Shown here piece after piece: positions 10,740 through 18,832 of a DNA stretch of 64,000 nucleotides. This DNA is from an uncultured Porphyromonas sp. (lineage in GTDB: Bacteria; Bacteroidota; Bacteroidia; Bacteroidales; Porphyromonadaceae): contig CAKRMU010000007.1 of NCBI GenBank assembly GCA_934364985.1, forward strand, positions 58,616 through 122,615, in the 5' to 3' direction. Position numbers and translations under genes: made by a program. The notes beneath the pieces were generated by a model. It was not told the DNA's origin. It did no database searches and was given only the letters and a program-made list of their open reading frames with translations. The number at the start of each line of letters is the position of its first letter. Position 1 is the stretch's first letter.

Positions 10740-11210
10740 TTATATCCGCAACAAGTATGTTGCCCGTTTAATCTCGTCAAATGGTATCTGTATATCGTGC
10801 GAAACAGCACGTTTGCGACGCTCACCCTCCGGCTTCTCCATAGAGGTTACCTCTAAAAGAATGCCCTCACCGGTGACTTCCTTTAGCACCCCTACCATCT
10901 TTTTACCGGCACGCAAAAGCACCTCTATCTCCTCTCCGATAAACTTCCGGTACCTCCGAACGCCTACCAAAGGAGTAGTAAGCCCGGCACTTGAGACTTC
11001 CCAATCATAGTCATCGACTTCAGCCCCAATGCTATCCTTGATGTGATTAGTGAGAGCTACTATCGTATCAATATCCAGTGACCGGGTATCGTGATCGACC
11101 TCCACCACCACATGATTACCCGCTTTTATCTCGGCGAGTGTCAGAAAAAGTCCCTCATGCTCTTTAGCGAAAGCCTCGACAACCTGCTCAATATCTTTAA
11201 TCTCTATCAT
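10740..11210 (-). CDS. rimP: Ribosome maturation factor RimP
   Basis: A 156-residue RimP, needed for 30S subunit maturation. The family pattern 'NHVVVEVDHDTRSLDIDTIV' followed by DYDWEVSSAGLTTPL, the RimP signature V(S)SPGxxxPL in variant form, is visible. I chose the ATG at 11210 (MIEIKDIEQVV). A longer frame opens with TTG at 11228 and adds six residues, which is less likely. It is the first gene of the seven-gene operon that ends with sufD. Confidence 0.92.
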   Translation of the reverse strand: MIEIKDIEQVVEAFAKEHEGLFLTLAEIKAGNHVVVEVDHDTRSLDIDTIVALTNHIKDSIGAEVDDYDWEVSSAGLTTPLVGVRRYRKFIGEEIEVLLRAGKKMVGVLKEVTGEGILLEVTSMEKPEGERRKRAVSHDIQIPFDEIKRATYLLRI

Positions 11211-11273
11211 CCTAATAAATATACACAATGATGAGAAGACTGACTCTGAGTCCCCTCATCAACCATTCCACCG

Positions 11274-11281
11274 CAAAGATA
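11274..11281 (-). promoter_or_regulatory. Candidate -7 box of the rimP-nusA-infB-cvpA-suf operon
   Basis: On the minus strand the sequence reads TATCTTTG, an exact match to the Bacteroidota -7 element TAnnTTTG, about 64 nt before the rimP ATG. No TTG is present 19-21 nt upstream, so this is a half-match only. Between it and rimP lies a small imperfect hairpin (11228-11262). Confidence 0.4.
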
Positions 11282-11500
11282 CTAAAAAATGTAATAATTC
11301 AGAAACTCTTTTGCAAAAGGGCTTGGCTCCGGCCTTAACGTTGTTTGGTAAATAAATGGGGAGATACCCACATAATCAGATATCCCCCCTCTACGTCACT
11401 TTATGATAAGAGTGCTACACGATGTGTCGTGGTCATATGTCTACGGGCAAATATACTAAGTATTAGCACGAAAGATATATTGACACGCTCTGAGTAAAGA

Positions 11501-11989
11501 TCACTCTACAGGGTTACCACCCTCAGCCGGATTCTTTGGCTTTTCCTCACTCCCTGCTTCGGGTTTGGTACTTGCCTTACCGGTCAATTCTGCCTCAGTG
11601 AGTGAAATAGCATTGACAAAAGTATTCTCCCTTAGCTTACCAAGCATCTCCTTACCGGGGGTATAGCGTACCTTTGCACCCTTGATAAGTTCGGGCTTAA
11701 ACTCCTTTATGGTAGGAGCCGACTTACAGGAGATACGCATCGAGAAACTACCTAATTCTCCGAGCTGCACCCCAAAACCATTCATCAGATAGTGCATTGC
11801 TGAGATGGAGAGGGCATCTAAGACAGCCACCACGTCGGCTCGGTGTATCGTACAGCGGTCTGAGATATCCTCCGCAAGCTCCTTAGTGGTTATCTGACGT
11901 ATCTGCCGAGAATAAGCCACAGCTACCTTAGGGGTTTTAGCGTTAGGGATTTTGTTTTCGCGTTCATAAACATTGTAGATAAGTGCCAT
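11501..11989 (-). CDS. HU-like (HU/IHF superfamily) DNA-binding protein
   Basis: A 162-residue protein. Its N-terminal 110 residues resemble the Bacteroidota HU-like family: short beta start, helices, then 'FGVQLGELGSFSMRISCKSA' where HU proteins have the GFGxF region. The C-terminal 50 residues are a Pro/Glu/Lys-rich tail. I chose the ATG at 11989 (MALIYNV), which is where this family starts; the frame stays open to 12022. It is the last gene of a tight cluster with the amidase. Such HU-like genes next to amidase genes are frequent in Bacteroides. Whether it binds DNA is inferred from family. Confidence 0.7.
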   Translation of the reverse strand: MALIYNVYERENKIPNAKTPKVAVAYSRQIRQITTKELAEDISDRCTIHRADVVAVLDALSISAMHYLMNGFGVQLGELGSFSMRISCKSAPTIKEFKPELIKGAKVRYTPGKEMLGKLRENTFVNAISLTEAELTGKASTKPEAGSEEKPKNPAEGGNPVE

Positions 11990-12000
11990 AATAATAGTCA

Positions 12001-12540
12001 TTAAAAAAGTTTTATTTTCCATTTGTCATTAGTCGACCTCCACCTCACTAATGCGAGGATAATGAGGGTAAGCATTAGTCCGAAAAGGACTAATGAAAAG
12101 CTATTGAGTGCATATTCGTGCGGTCGCTCAGACGTCATTACGACTTCACGAGTACTACTCTCCTTTTGTAAAGAATGGGCTTGTCCCTCCCACTCTATGG
12201 AGTAACCTCCGGTGGCGACTTCCTGAGCATTGTCACCCTCAGTAGGTATAAGGGCTGACCATTCGCCGGTATTACGCGTGGTATCAGTCTGCCATCCCTT
12301 AGGGATTGGTGCATCTTCAGAGTGCGACACTGAGGGGACATTACCCCACCACTTAACGGTAATCCGCTGACGCTCCGTTGCCGATTCATCCATAGCGATC
12401 GACGCTTGCTCTGCCGACATTTGTGCCGACTTCTGCATGGTCTTGCACGAAATCATTAAGAGCGAAAGCATCCCCACAGCACCTGCTTGTAGCCACCATT
12501 CACTGCCTGTAATGCTCTCGAGCCGCATAGTCAATCCCAA
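12001..12540 (-). CDS. Lipoprotein with C-terminal membrane segment; candidate unimolecular spanin
   Basis: A 179-residue protein I do not recognise by sequence. It has a hydrophobic N-terminal segment ending in a plausible lipobox (MISC, Cys near 32), a polar region of about 110 residues, then one membrane helix (about 143-165) and a basic tail (RWRSTNDKWKIK). Lipid anchor at one end and a membrane helix at the other is the layout of phage unimolecular spanins, which fuse the inner and outer membranes at lysis. It overlaps the holin-like gene by 41 nt if the first ATG is used; starts at 12528 or 12471 are possible. Function is inferred from topology and neighbours. Confidence 0.55.
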   Translation of the reverse strand: MGLTMRLESITGSEWWLQAGAVGMLSLLMISCKTMQKSAQMSAEQASIAMDESATERQRITVKWWGNVPSVSHSEDAPIPKGWQTDTTRNTGEWSALIPTEGDNAQEVATGGYSIEWEGQAHSLQKESSTREVVMTSERPHEYALNSFSLVLFGLMLTLIILALVRWRSTNDKWKIKLF

Positions 12541-12706
12541 TCAATGCTCCTACGAAAGTCATCACCTCGCCATATGCAACCAGTACACTTGTGTCAATCT
12601 CGCCTATGGGCATCACCCAAAAACCCATATATAAGAGGGTCATCCCACAGCCAATAAGCACGAGAGCAAGTGCCAGACGTTGTTGTTGGATATTCCTATT
12701 ATTCAT
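12500..12706 (-). CDS. Small two-helix membrane protein, holin-like
   Basis: A 68-residue protein with a charged N-terminus and two hydrophobic segments (about 10-31 and 40-60) ending in YAAREHYRQ. It starts 5 nt after the amidase stop and overlaps the following lipoprotein gene. Size, topology and position directly after a signal-less endolysin-type amidase suggest a holin, which would let the amidase reach the cell wall. No sequence family is recognised, so this is inference from context. Confidence 0.55.
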   Translation of the reverse strand: MNNRNIQQQRLALALVLIGCGMTLLYMGFWVMPIGEIDTSVLVAYGEVMTFVGALIGIDYAAREHYRQ

Positions 12707-12711
12707 ACCAT

Positions 12712-13299
12712 TTAGTGTATAGTGACCATCCTACCATTACCTAAGATACGCCTATATGGAGACTCCATATTGTAGAGCTTGGCATCAAAGCATGGGCAGA
12801 CCTTCACCCACTCATTAGGCGTAATGATACCATCACCATTAAGGTCAGGGCTAAGGTCTCGATGCCCCACGACCACAGCATTGGGGTAATACCGCTTTAA
12901 GGCCTCCATCAATAGCCAGAGCGTCTGCCGTTGTGGAGCGGTACGCGTGTCACATGGTGAGCCGTGGCTATCTAATCCGCCCTCATAGCACACCCCGATA
13001 GAGTGCAGGTTATGACCTCGGGCATGAGCCCCTACCATCTCCGCCGGGCAAAGAGCATACAATAGCCCATCCTGCATCACATAATAGTGGTACCCTGCAG
13101 TGGTGAATCCTCTCTGCTTATGGTCTGCTATTAAATCTTGCGGAGTATAATGTTGCCCTATCTTAGTGGCACTACAATGCACCACAATTAGGTTGATCTC
13201 ACGTTTCGTAGCTCGCTCCAATTTCTCCCAATGGGTCACCAAACGCCACTCGGGGGATACGCCATCCGTTTTAAGTTTCGTATAATCTCTTGTCTTCAT
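12712..13299 (-). CDS. N-acetylmuramoyl-L-alanine amidase (Amidase_2, T7-lysozyme type)
   Basis: A 195-residue Zn-dependent peptidoglycan amidase. The likely zinc ligands are His41 (VVHCSAT), His146 (VVGHRDLS) and Cys168 (CPCF). GYHYYV and GAHARGHN are typical of the family. An EF-hand-like loop (DLNGDGIITPNEW) sits between the last two ligands, as in many Bacteroides homologues. There is no signal peptide, so access to the wall needs a holin-like pore; a holin-like gene follows by 5 nt. Four genes from here to 11501 form one tight minus-strand unit. Confidence 0.9.
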   Translation of the reverse strand: MKTRDYTKLKTDGVSPEWRLVTHWEKLERATKREINLIVVHCSATKIGQHYTPQDLIADHKQRGFTTAGYHYYVMQDGLLYALCPAEMVGAHARGHNLHSIGVCYEGGLDSHGSPCDTRTAPQRQTLWLLMEALKRYYPNAVVVGHRDLSPDLNGDGIITPNEWVKVCPCFDAKLYNMESPYRRILGNGRMVTIH

Positions 13300-13342
13300 C
13301 GTTATATAGTTATTGAGTAATACCTATTTCTCATTTGCACAG

Positions 13343-13350
13343 CAAAGGTA
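13343..13350 (-). promoter_or_regulatory. Candidate -7 box of the lysis-type module
   Basis: Minus-strand TACCTTTG, matching TAnnTTTG, 44 nt before the amidase ATG. No convincing -33 TTG at the right distance. The rest of the 13300-13623 gap holds only the terminator of the downstream lipoprotein gene; I see no other gene there. Confidence 0.35.
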
Positions 13351-13572
13351 CTATGGGCGATAGGGGTGCTTGCACCTTAGTGAGCCTACGTGAGACTTAC
13401 AAAGACATTCAGCCATAAACGTGACCATTGAGTGCCGATATTCCTTTAGCAGATGACGGATGAAAGAAAGAAATGTGTGCCATCCTTCCTCCAAAAGAAT
13501 GGGTACACATTAATGAATCCAATAAATCAGAGTAATAGTCTATATTAAAGTTTTACTTATACGGCAATAAAA

Positions 13573-13605
13573 AAGGTACCTGCACGAGATACGTACAGGT
13601 ACCTT
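13573..13605 (-). terminator. Intrinsic terminator after the lipoprotein pair
   Basis: Perfect 10-bp inverted repeat (13573-13582 with 13596-13605) and a 13-nt loop, followed on the minus strand by TTTTTATTG. It lies 19 nt beyond the stop of the 165-residue lipoprotein gene. Confidence 0.9.
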
Positions 13606-13623
13606 ATGAGTGAAATCACTTAT

Positions 13624-14121
13624 CTATTTTTTGATGGTAACCTTTTTAAGTATTAATTGCCGTTGTCCAGAAATGGGCTTAGCGATATCTGTTGCTAAGA
13701 TTAACGTCTCTTTGGTATATTCAATAACCCACCATTCATCCTCAAGATTACCAAATAAATAGGTTTTATCAGAGGGTCTTATAGAGATTAATTTTTCCTG
13801 ACTTGTCGTGTACTTAAAATCGCATCCTATCTTAAAATGTTCAGCCACATTATCATCTTTATTCAAAAAAATATACTCACCCCTCTTGTCGTCATAAAAT
13901 GACACAGAGATAGGATGACCTTCATCGCCACGTGAAACATATGTCCCTTTCCATACAGTAGTCTGAAGGTCAGCAAGCGTTAGAGGCTTTTCTTTTTCCG
14001 GTTCAGGAATAGTTTTATTATCGTCCGGGCAATCACAATTGGGCTTACAAGAGACAAACATCGTACTTGAGGTCAACAATGCCAAGAAAACTATGAGGAA
14101 TGAAACTTTTTTCTGTATCAT
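13624..14121 (-). CDS. Small lipoprotein of unknown function
   Basis: A 165-residue protein with a lipoprotein signal peptide ending in MFVSC (Cys26), then a Cys/Asp-rich and Pro/Glu/Lys-rich linker (about 30-46). A predicted beta-rich domain follows, with alternating strands (TTVWKGTYVSRG, PISVSFYDDKRGEYIF, EWWVIEYTKETLIL), which resembles lipocalin-like folds in outline. I recognise no family. Its ATG overlaps the stop of the upstream gene by 4 nt, so the two are translationally coupled. Confidence 0.7.
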   Translation of the reverse strand: MIQKKVSFLIVFLALLTSSTMFVSCKPNCDCPDDNKTIPEPEKEKPLTLADLQTTVWKGTYVSRGDEGHPISVSFYDDKRGEYIFLNKDDNVAEHFKIGCDFKYTTSQEKLISIRPSDKTYLFGNLEDEWWVIEYTKETLILATDIAKPISGQRQLILKKVTIKK

Positions 14122-14639
14122 AATGCTATTATCGTTAAATTGTTAAGAAAATCATTTTCAAACTCTGTTTTTACAATATTACGGAAATTAGAACTAAAGC
14201 TCCTGTTTCTATTGAATTTTGTAGAGATCTTCTCTACGTATTCATTGAAAGAACAAAACGTGAAAAAACTCGAGCTTGACTCGTAGATGTTTTTGACCGC
14301 GATGATATCCTTAAGTTTTGCATCATTACTTAAAGCATCGATGTCGATAACTCTAAAAGTCGTATTCGTTGCACTTGCAAACGGGAAAGAAAAAGCTTGG
14401 TAACCCATGCCGAGATTGCTGTCTACTGATGATAACGACATAGGCTTTACCTCCTCTAAGAAGTTGGCTTCTAAGGGGATGAAAGGGACCGTCTCCGTTA
14501 AAGCATTCCCCCTTAGGGGTGAATCGTTAACTTCGACCGTTGTGCTTGCAAATTCTTTCTCTGCCGAATCAATAGATGAGCATCCGGCGAGCAGGGCAAG
14601 AGTGCAGAGACCAAATCCTAACGCGACATTTACTTTCAT
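14118..14639 (-). CDS. Lipoprotein; possible truncated MACPF/perforin-domain protein
   Basis: A 173-residue protein with a clear lipobox (LLAGC, Cys20). After a 50-residue linker, the stretch around 75-105 (LGMGYQAFSFPFA, then FRVIDIDAL) and the later SFNEYVEKIS and NIVKTEFEN resemble the N-terminal part of MACPF proteins of Bacteroidota, which include the BSAP antimicrobial toxins. Those proteins are several hundred residues long; this one stops where the MACPF core should begin. So it is either a truncated remnant or a short protein that borrowed this region. The match is from memory and moderate. Confidence 0.55.
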   Translation of the reverse strand: MKVNVALGFGLCTLALLAGCSSIDSAEKEFASTTVEVNDSPLRGNALTETVPFIPLEANFLEEVKPMSLSSVDSNLGMGYQAFSFPFASATNTTFRVIDIDALSNDAKLKDIIAVKNIYESSSSFFTFCSFNEYVEKISTKFNRNRSFSSNFRNIVKTEFENDFLNNLTIIAL

Positions 14640-14729
14640 AACAAGTTAAACAATAATAGATTATTATATCAGTTATCTTATTAATATCCTTATCTATAAT
14701 GTTTCAACACTATTAGATCGCCTCCGCTA

Positions 14730-14760
14730 CAAACATACATAAAATTCCTAATAAAACAAA
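14730..14760 (-). promoter_or_regulatory. Promoter of the lipoprotein pair
   Basis: Minus strand: TTTG (14757-14760), 19-nt spacer, TATGTTTG (14730-14737), a full match to the Bacteroidota sigma-ABfr consensus. It lies about 90 nt before the 14639 ATG. Together with the terminator at 13573 it delimits a two-gene transcription unit. Confidence 0.7.
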
Positions 14761-15051
14761 TTTTATGAATAAATAATTTAACCACGCTTACGCTACCACG
14801 TTAAGTCTCCTATTGGCACAACAAAATATGATTTATTTAACACTGCTATTTATTTCTCTTTTGGCTTATTATGCAATGTCTATTAGCGAAAAAAATAAAG
14901 CGTGACCACGCAATAGAGGAAGGGCTGCTCCTCTGATTATTCGTGTTACTCTTCCCTTGCCATAGGAAACAAATAGACGCTTTGCAATCGCAGTCAAATT
15001 GTCAGGAGTAATCCCATGCCACTCTATCACACCTCTACATTCATCAAAACA

Positions 15052-15134
15052 GATACCCTAAATAAACCAAAGCGTATTCAGGGTATCCGTCGAGACAAAT
15101 ACCTGATATTTGTCGGAGCGAATACCAAGTATCC
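15052..15134. repeat. Array R1 of the 23-bp tandem quasi-palindromic repeat
   Basis: Four units starting at 15052 (degenerate), 15074, 15097 and 15120, spaced 22, 23 and 23 nt. The clearest cores are AAATACCTGATATTT and GAATACCAAGTATCC; linkers include GTCGAGAC and GTCGGAGC. The array lies in the 685-nt gap between divergent genes (14639 minus, 15325 plus). The rest of the gap is AT-rich and holds only the promoter elements listed. Confidence 0.85.
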
Positions 15135-15239
15135 TCTAAAATGGCTTTCAGACCGAAACAGACAAGGGCAGCCCCTATCTTATGACCATCCGTAGGTACA
15201 AATAATTCTTAATACCAAGGTTTATTGACCACAAAATGT

Positions 15240-15247
15240 TATATTTG
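15240..15247 (+). promoter_or_regulatory. Candidate -7 box of the nuclease/TonB locus
   Basis: TATATTTG, matching TAnnTTTG, 78 nt before the ATG at 15325. There is a TTG at 15225 but at only 12 nt spacing, so the -33 element is not supported. It is the only candidate I see for this operon between array R1 and the gene. Confidence 0.35.
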
Positions 15248-15324
15248 TTGCGTCATGTGCTAGACCTGCACTTGTACGCATATTGAAAAAACCATGTTTT
15301 TCATATCTAAAACACAAATAATAG

Positions 15325-17286
15325 ATGTATAGACGTTTCGGATTAGGGAGTATCGTAGGAGCATTAGTGCTATTGCTATTCAACTGTTCCTCTTGCTCCA
15401 AACAGAATGGTGGCGAACCGCCGGTGAGTTTCGAAAAAAGCTTAATCGTAAGAAGCAATATTGAAGGGCTAAGAGCTAAAGAGACCTCGTGGGACGCCGG
15501 AGACAAGATCGGTATTTATGTGGTTAATAGTGGCTCGGCTATCGGAGCAAGTAACATCTACAATGGTGCCGACAATAGGGAGTATGTCACCAAAAATGCC
15601 GATGGGCGTTTCAGCCCGGTAGGTGACGGGATCAGCCTCGTACCCGGTCAGCGAGTTGATGTATACAGCTACTACCCCTACCATAATGTGGGGCAAAATT
15701 ATACACTTGACCTCAACATCAGCGACCAGAGCGACCTCTCAAAAATAGACTTGCTCTATAGTGGCAACGTCAAAGGGCTAAGTAGTCAGCGACCTATTGC
15801 CGACCTTACTTTTACTCATCAGCTAAGCCAGCTTCAGGTAACGGCTAAAGCAAACGAGGGGGCGGATATTAACGGGCTTGAGATAATTGTAGGCGAAGTA
15901 TTGACAAATGCCACCTACAGCCTCGCAGAAGGTAAGATCACCCACCTTGCAGATAGCAAGGCAAGCATAAAGATGTACCACGATAGCGACGATAAAAATT
16001 CGGTTGTACGGCGTGCTATCCTACTACCGGGGCAGAAGCTCGAGGGTCTCGTGTACACCTTCAAGTTCGGCGACAAGAGTTTGACCTACACAGAAAAGAA
16101 TACGACGATCCTCGCCCCTGGTACAAGAGCGAGTAAGCTCTTTTTGTTAGATGAAAACACCGTCAAACTCATCGGTGCGACGATAGAGATCATTGACGAG
16201 GGCGAGGGCAGCACCAAGCAGATTGTCGAGCAAACCGCTATCTCTGTACCGGCTCAGCCCAAAGCCCCATCAATAGTTGAGGTCAAAGCTATGAGCAATG
16301 AGGTCTGGACAGCAACGACCGATGCCCCCTTTATTCACCTAAAGAATGCAAAAGGGTCAGGGCAAGGATTCCTCACCTTTACCGTAGACGAGAACACTGC
16401 GTCTGCACCTCGCACCGCGACGATTGTCGTCACAGGCAAGCGTAATACCACCTCTGCTCTAAGGAGCGAAAGCATTAGGACAGCCACCATTACCATTACC
16501 CAAGAAGGGAATGGAGGAAGTACCGGAACCAATAAAGCTTACTATATGGAGCAGGTGATTATCAAGAGTGGCTACATGCAGGATGTGATCATCCAGCAAC
16601 ACGATGCTCCGGACAGCTGGTTTAAAGGTGGCACGACGCCGGGTGGGAAACGCCGTAACTATACCATCTACTATAGTAAAGACAACATCCAGCCTTATAT
16701 CATCGCATTCCCTCTATATAGAGATTGCATAGGAGATACCAAGCGTACAGAGGCTTGGAATTATGATCCCGAGATTGCAATACAATACCAGCCCAATCTT
16801 AAGTCGTCATATAAGACAGGCTATAGTCGTGGACACATGCTATCAAGTGGTAGCCGTACCGCTTCACACAATCTCAACGAGACGACATTTTACTATACCA
16901 ACATGGTACCACAAAATCAGAGTCAGAATGGTGGTCCTTGGAAAAGTTTAGAGGAGCTGGAGCGTACTTGGGCACTGAACGGAGTAGACACCCTCTACGT
17001 GGTCTGCGGACCTATCCTATCAGGAACTACCGAAACCGTTAGGGATCGAGATGGTAAGACGATCCCTGTACCTACCCACACTTGGAAGGCGTTCCTCAAG
17101 AAAACCAAAAATGGATATAAGTCCATCGCCACAAGGATGCCCAATACCAGTGCTTGCGGACAGTGGAAAAAATACACGCTGAGTGTCCGGCAGCTCGAGA
17201 ACGAATTAGGGGTTGTCCTATTTCCTCAACTACCTACCGAGGTAGCGGCTTCGGTAAAGAGCCAAAATAATACATCAGAATGGTAA
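15325..17286 (+). CDS. Surface lipoprotein nuclease: fimbrillin-like, BACON-like and NUC domains
   Basis: A 653-residue lipoprotein (anchor Cys21 or Cys24 in LFNCSSC). Residues about 40-270 match fimbrillin-like proteins, including SWDAGDKIGIYVV and DVYSYYPY. About 290-395 form a BACON-type beta domain ending in TATITITQEG. From about 410 comes a DNA/RNA non-specific endonuclease domain with the active-site motif as YSRGHML (DRGH in the best-known members, SRGH in many Bacteroidota), then the metal-binding Asn in TTFYYTNMVPQ. It should cut extracellular DNA and RNA at the cell surface. First gene of a five-gene locus with a TonB-dependent receptor and a second nuclease. Confidence 0.85.
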   Translation: MYRRFGLGSIVGALVLLLFNCSSCSKQNGGEPPVSFEKSLIVRSNIEGLRAKETSWDAGDKIGIYVVNSGSAIGASNIYNGADNREYVTKNADGRFSPVGDGISLVPGQRVDVYSYYPYHNVGQNYTLDLNISDQSDLSKIDLLYSGNVKGLSSQRPIADLTFTHQLSQLQVTAKANEGADINGLEIIVGEVLTNATYSLAEGKITHLADSKASIKMYHDSDDKNSVVRRAILLPGQKLEGLVYTFKFGDKSLTYTEKNTTILAPGTRASKLFLLDENTVKLIGATIEIIDEGEGSTKQIVEQTAISVPAQPKAPSIVEVKAMSNEVWTATTDAPFIHLKNAKGSGQGFLTFTVDENTASAPRTATIVVTGKRNTTSALRSESIRTATITITQEGNGGSTGTNKAYYMEQVIIKSGYMQDVIIQQHDAPDSWFKGGTTPGGKRRNYTIYYSKDNIQPYIIAFPLYRDCIGDTKRTEAWNYDPEIAIQYQPNLKSSYKTGYSRGHMLSSGSRTASHNLNETTFYYTNMVPQNQSQNGGPWKSLEELERTWALNGVDTLYVVCGPILSGTTETVRDRDGKTIPVPTHTWKAFLKKTKNGYKSIATRMPNTSACGQWKKYTLSVRQLENELGVVLFPQLPTEVAASVKSQNNTSEW

Positions 17287-17321
17287 GATATATCATCACT
17301 AATTTATAATAGAAAAATATC

Positions 17322-18791
17322 ATGATCAAATCAGTTTCGAAGCTTAGTTCGTTATTACTCATGGGCGGATTGCTCCTTGCATCCTGCCAGAGAAGCGGTG
17401 ACTGTGGTTGCGATATCGTCAACCCTTATGACGCACAAAAAGGCAACCTCAAAGTAGCCTCTAACATCATCGACCCTGCCACTCGTGTAGCAGGTAACAA
17501 CTGGGAGGTATCCGACGCTATCGGTATTTACGCAGTGAAAGGTGGCACAGCACTCGCTGACGCCAACGTCATCACCGACGGGGGTAATAAGAAGTACACC
17601 ACAGCTAAAGCCGGTGCTACGGTCAATTTTACATCTACCGAAGGCATCACCATCCCTGCTGATGGCAACGTGGATATTATCTCTTATTACCCATACAATG
17701 CCACTATCAACGGGTACAAACTGGCATTCAACAATAGCGACCAGAGCAATCTTAGTGCTATCGACCTATTGTACTCCAACAACCAAAAAGGCATCTCTAA
17801 CCAAAACCTACAAGCCAACTTGGTATTCAAGCATGCCCTCACGCTCGTAGAGTTTGATATCACAGCAGAGAGTGGCTTGACGATACCTGCCGGAGCTACA
17901 GTGGAGATTAAGGACGTGATGGTAGATGGCAACCTTTCGCTCGTTGATGGTGTCGTAGCAACAGGGACAACCAAAGCCACCCCTAAGGCAACGATCAAAG
18001 CCAATGGTGCTAACTTCCAGGCTATGATGATCCTACCTCCACAAAACCTTAATGGGAAAGAGGTGGTATTCACCATCGATGGTAAGCAACAAAAGGCAAC
18101 CCTTAACCTTACCGAGACCAAACAAGGTTACAAGTACATCGTTAATGTCAACTACGGCAAGAAGTCCGGCATTCTTATCATCGCCGGAGCTACCATCGAG
18201 GACTGGAAGAATGGCGATACCGACACTATCGTTATCGGGGGTGAAAATACCCCTGTGCCTCCAACCCCTCCAACTCCACAACCAACAACGGGTACACTCC
18301 TTTTCCCGGGTAGTAACTTTGACGACTTTGCCGCGTTTAAAGGTTGCCTTAACAACTTCGGTCTAAAGACCTATGCTACCCAAGCAGACGGCGGTAAGAC
18401 AGGTAAAGCCCTTCAGATAAAAGGCACACCGGAGAAAAACGATTATGTCTTTACAGCTACAACAAAGACCGCTTTCCCTGCCGGTAGCAAGGCTATTACA
18501 TTCTACATCAAGGGTAAAGTAGCAGGCAAGTCTATGTCCTTTAACGTTTACACAAGTGATAGAGATTACAAAGTCTTTAACTTAGGTGACGTCAATGGTA
18601 GTGGCGACATCAAACTGGACACAGCTGAGAATAACCAGTATGCCGGCTCTATCGACACCAAAGGCGAGTGGGCAAAAGTCACCCTTAACATTTCAGGTCT
18701 TACACTCAACGCTTCAGGCAATATTTTTGCCGTAAAAGTAGGTAAAGGTGTAGCATGGGACTTAATGATTGATGACATCACTATCGAGTAA
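17322..18791 (+). CDS. Fimbrillin-like surface lipoprotein with C-terminal binding-type module
   Basis: A 489-residue lipoprotein (LLASC, Cys22). Residues about 30-300 are fimbrillin-like and clearly related to the first part of the upstream nuclease (same WEVSDAIGIYAV and DIISYYPY blocks). A Pro/Thr linker (about 307-321) leads to a 168-residue beta-sandwich-like module (322-489) that starts TLLFPGSNFDDF and ends with LMIDDITIE. The same module ends the 640-residue lipoprotein two genes downstream, so both may bind the same ligand. No catalytic residues seen. It starts 35 nt after the nuclease and is followed by a hairpin. Confidence 0.75.
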   Translation: MIKSVSKLSSLLLMGGLLLASCQRSGDCGCDIVNPYDAQKGNLKVASNIIDPATRVAGNNWEVSDAIGIYAVKGGTALADANVITDGGNKKYTTAKAGATVNFTSTEGITIPADGNVDIISYYPYNATINGYKLAFNNSDQSNLSAIDLLYSNNQKGISNQNLQANLVFKHALTLVEFDITAESGLTIPAGATVEIKDVMVDGNLSLVDGVVATGTTKATPKATIKANGANFQAMMILPPQNLNGKEVVFTIDGKQQKATLNLTETKQGYKYIVNVNYGKKSGILIIAGATIEDWKNGDTDTIVIGGENTPVPPTPPTPQPTTGTLLFPGSNFDDFAAFKGCLNNFGLKTYATQADGGKTGKALQIKGTPEKNDYVFTATTKTAFPAGSKAITFYIKGKVAGKSMSFNVYTSDRDYKVFNLGDVNGSGDIKLDTAENNQYAGSIDTKGEWAKVTLNISGLTLNASGNIFAVKVGKGVAWDLMIDDITIE

Positions 18792-18832
18792 ATCATTGCC
18801 ACGCTATATGGCAAAACTAAAATAACAAGGGG

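Noticed and set aside
10242..10856. 204-residue plus-strand frame opposite nusA and rimP
   Set aside because: Spans two conserved genes on the other strand and has no recognisable domain.
11211..11228. TTG start adding six residues to RimP
   Set aside because: The ATG at 11210 gives the usual RimP N-terminus; the extra residues have no family support.
11501..13299. Intact prophage
   Set aside because: No integrase, portal, terminase, capsid or tail genes and no att-like repeats nearby; only lysis-type genes are present.
13624..14639. The two small lipoproteins as one frameshifted gene
   Set aside because: The second has its own complete signal peptide and lipobox and a coupled start, so it is a separate protein.
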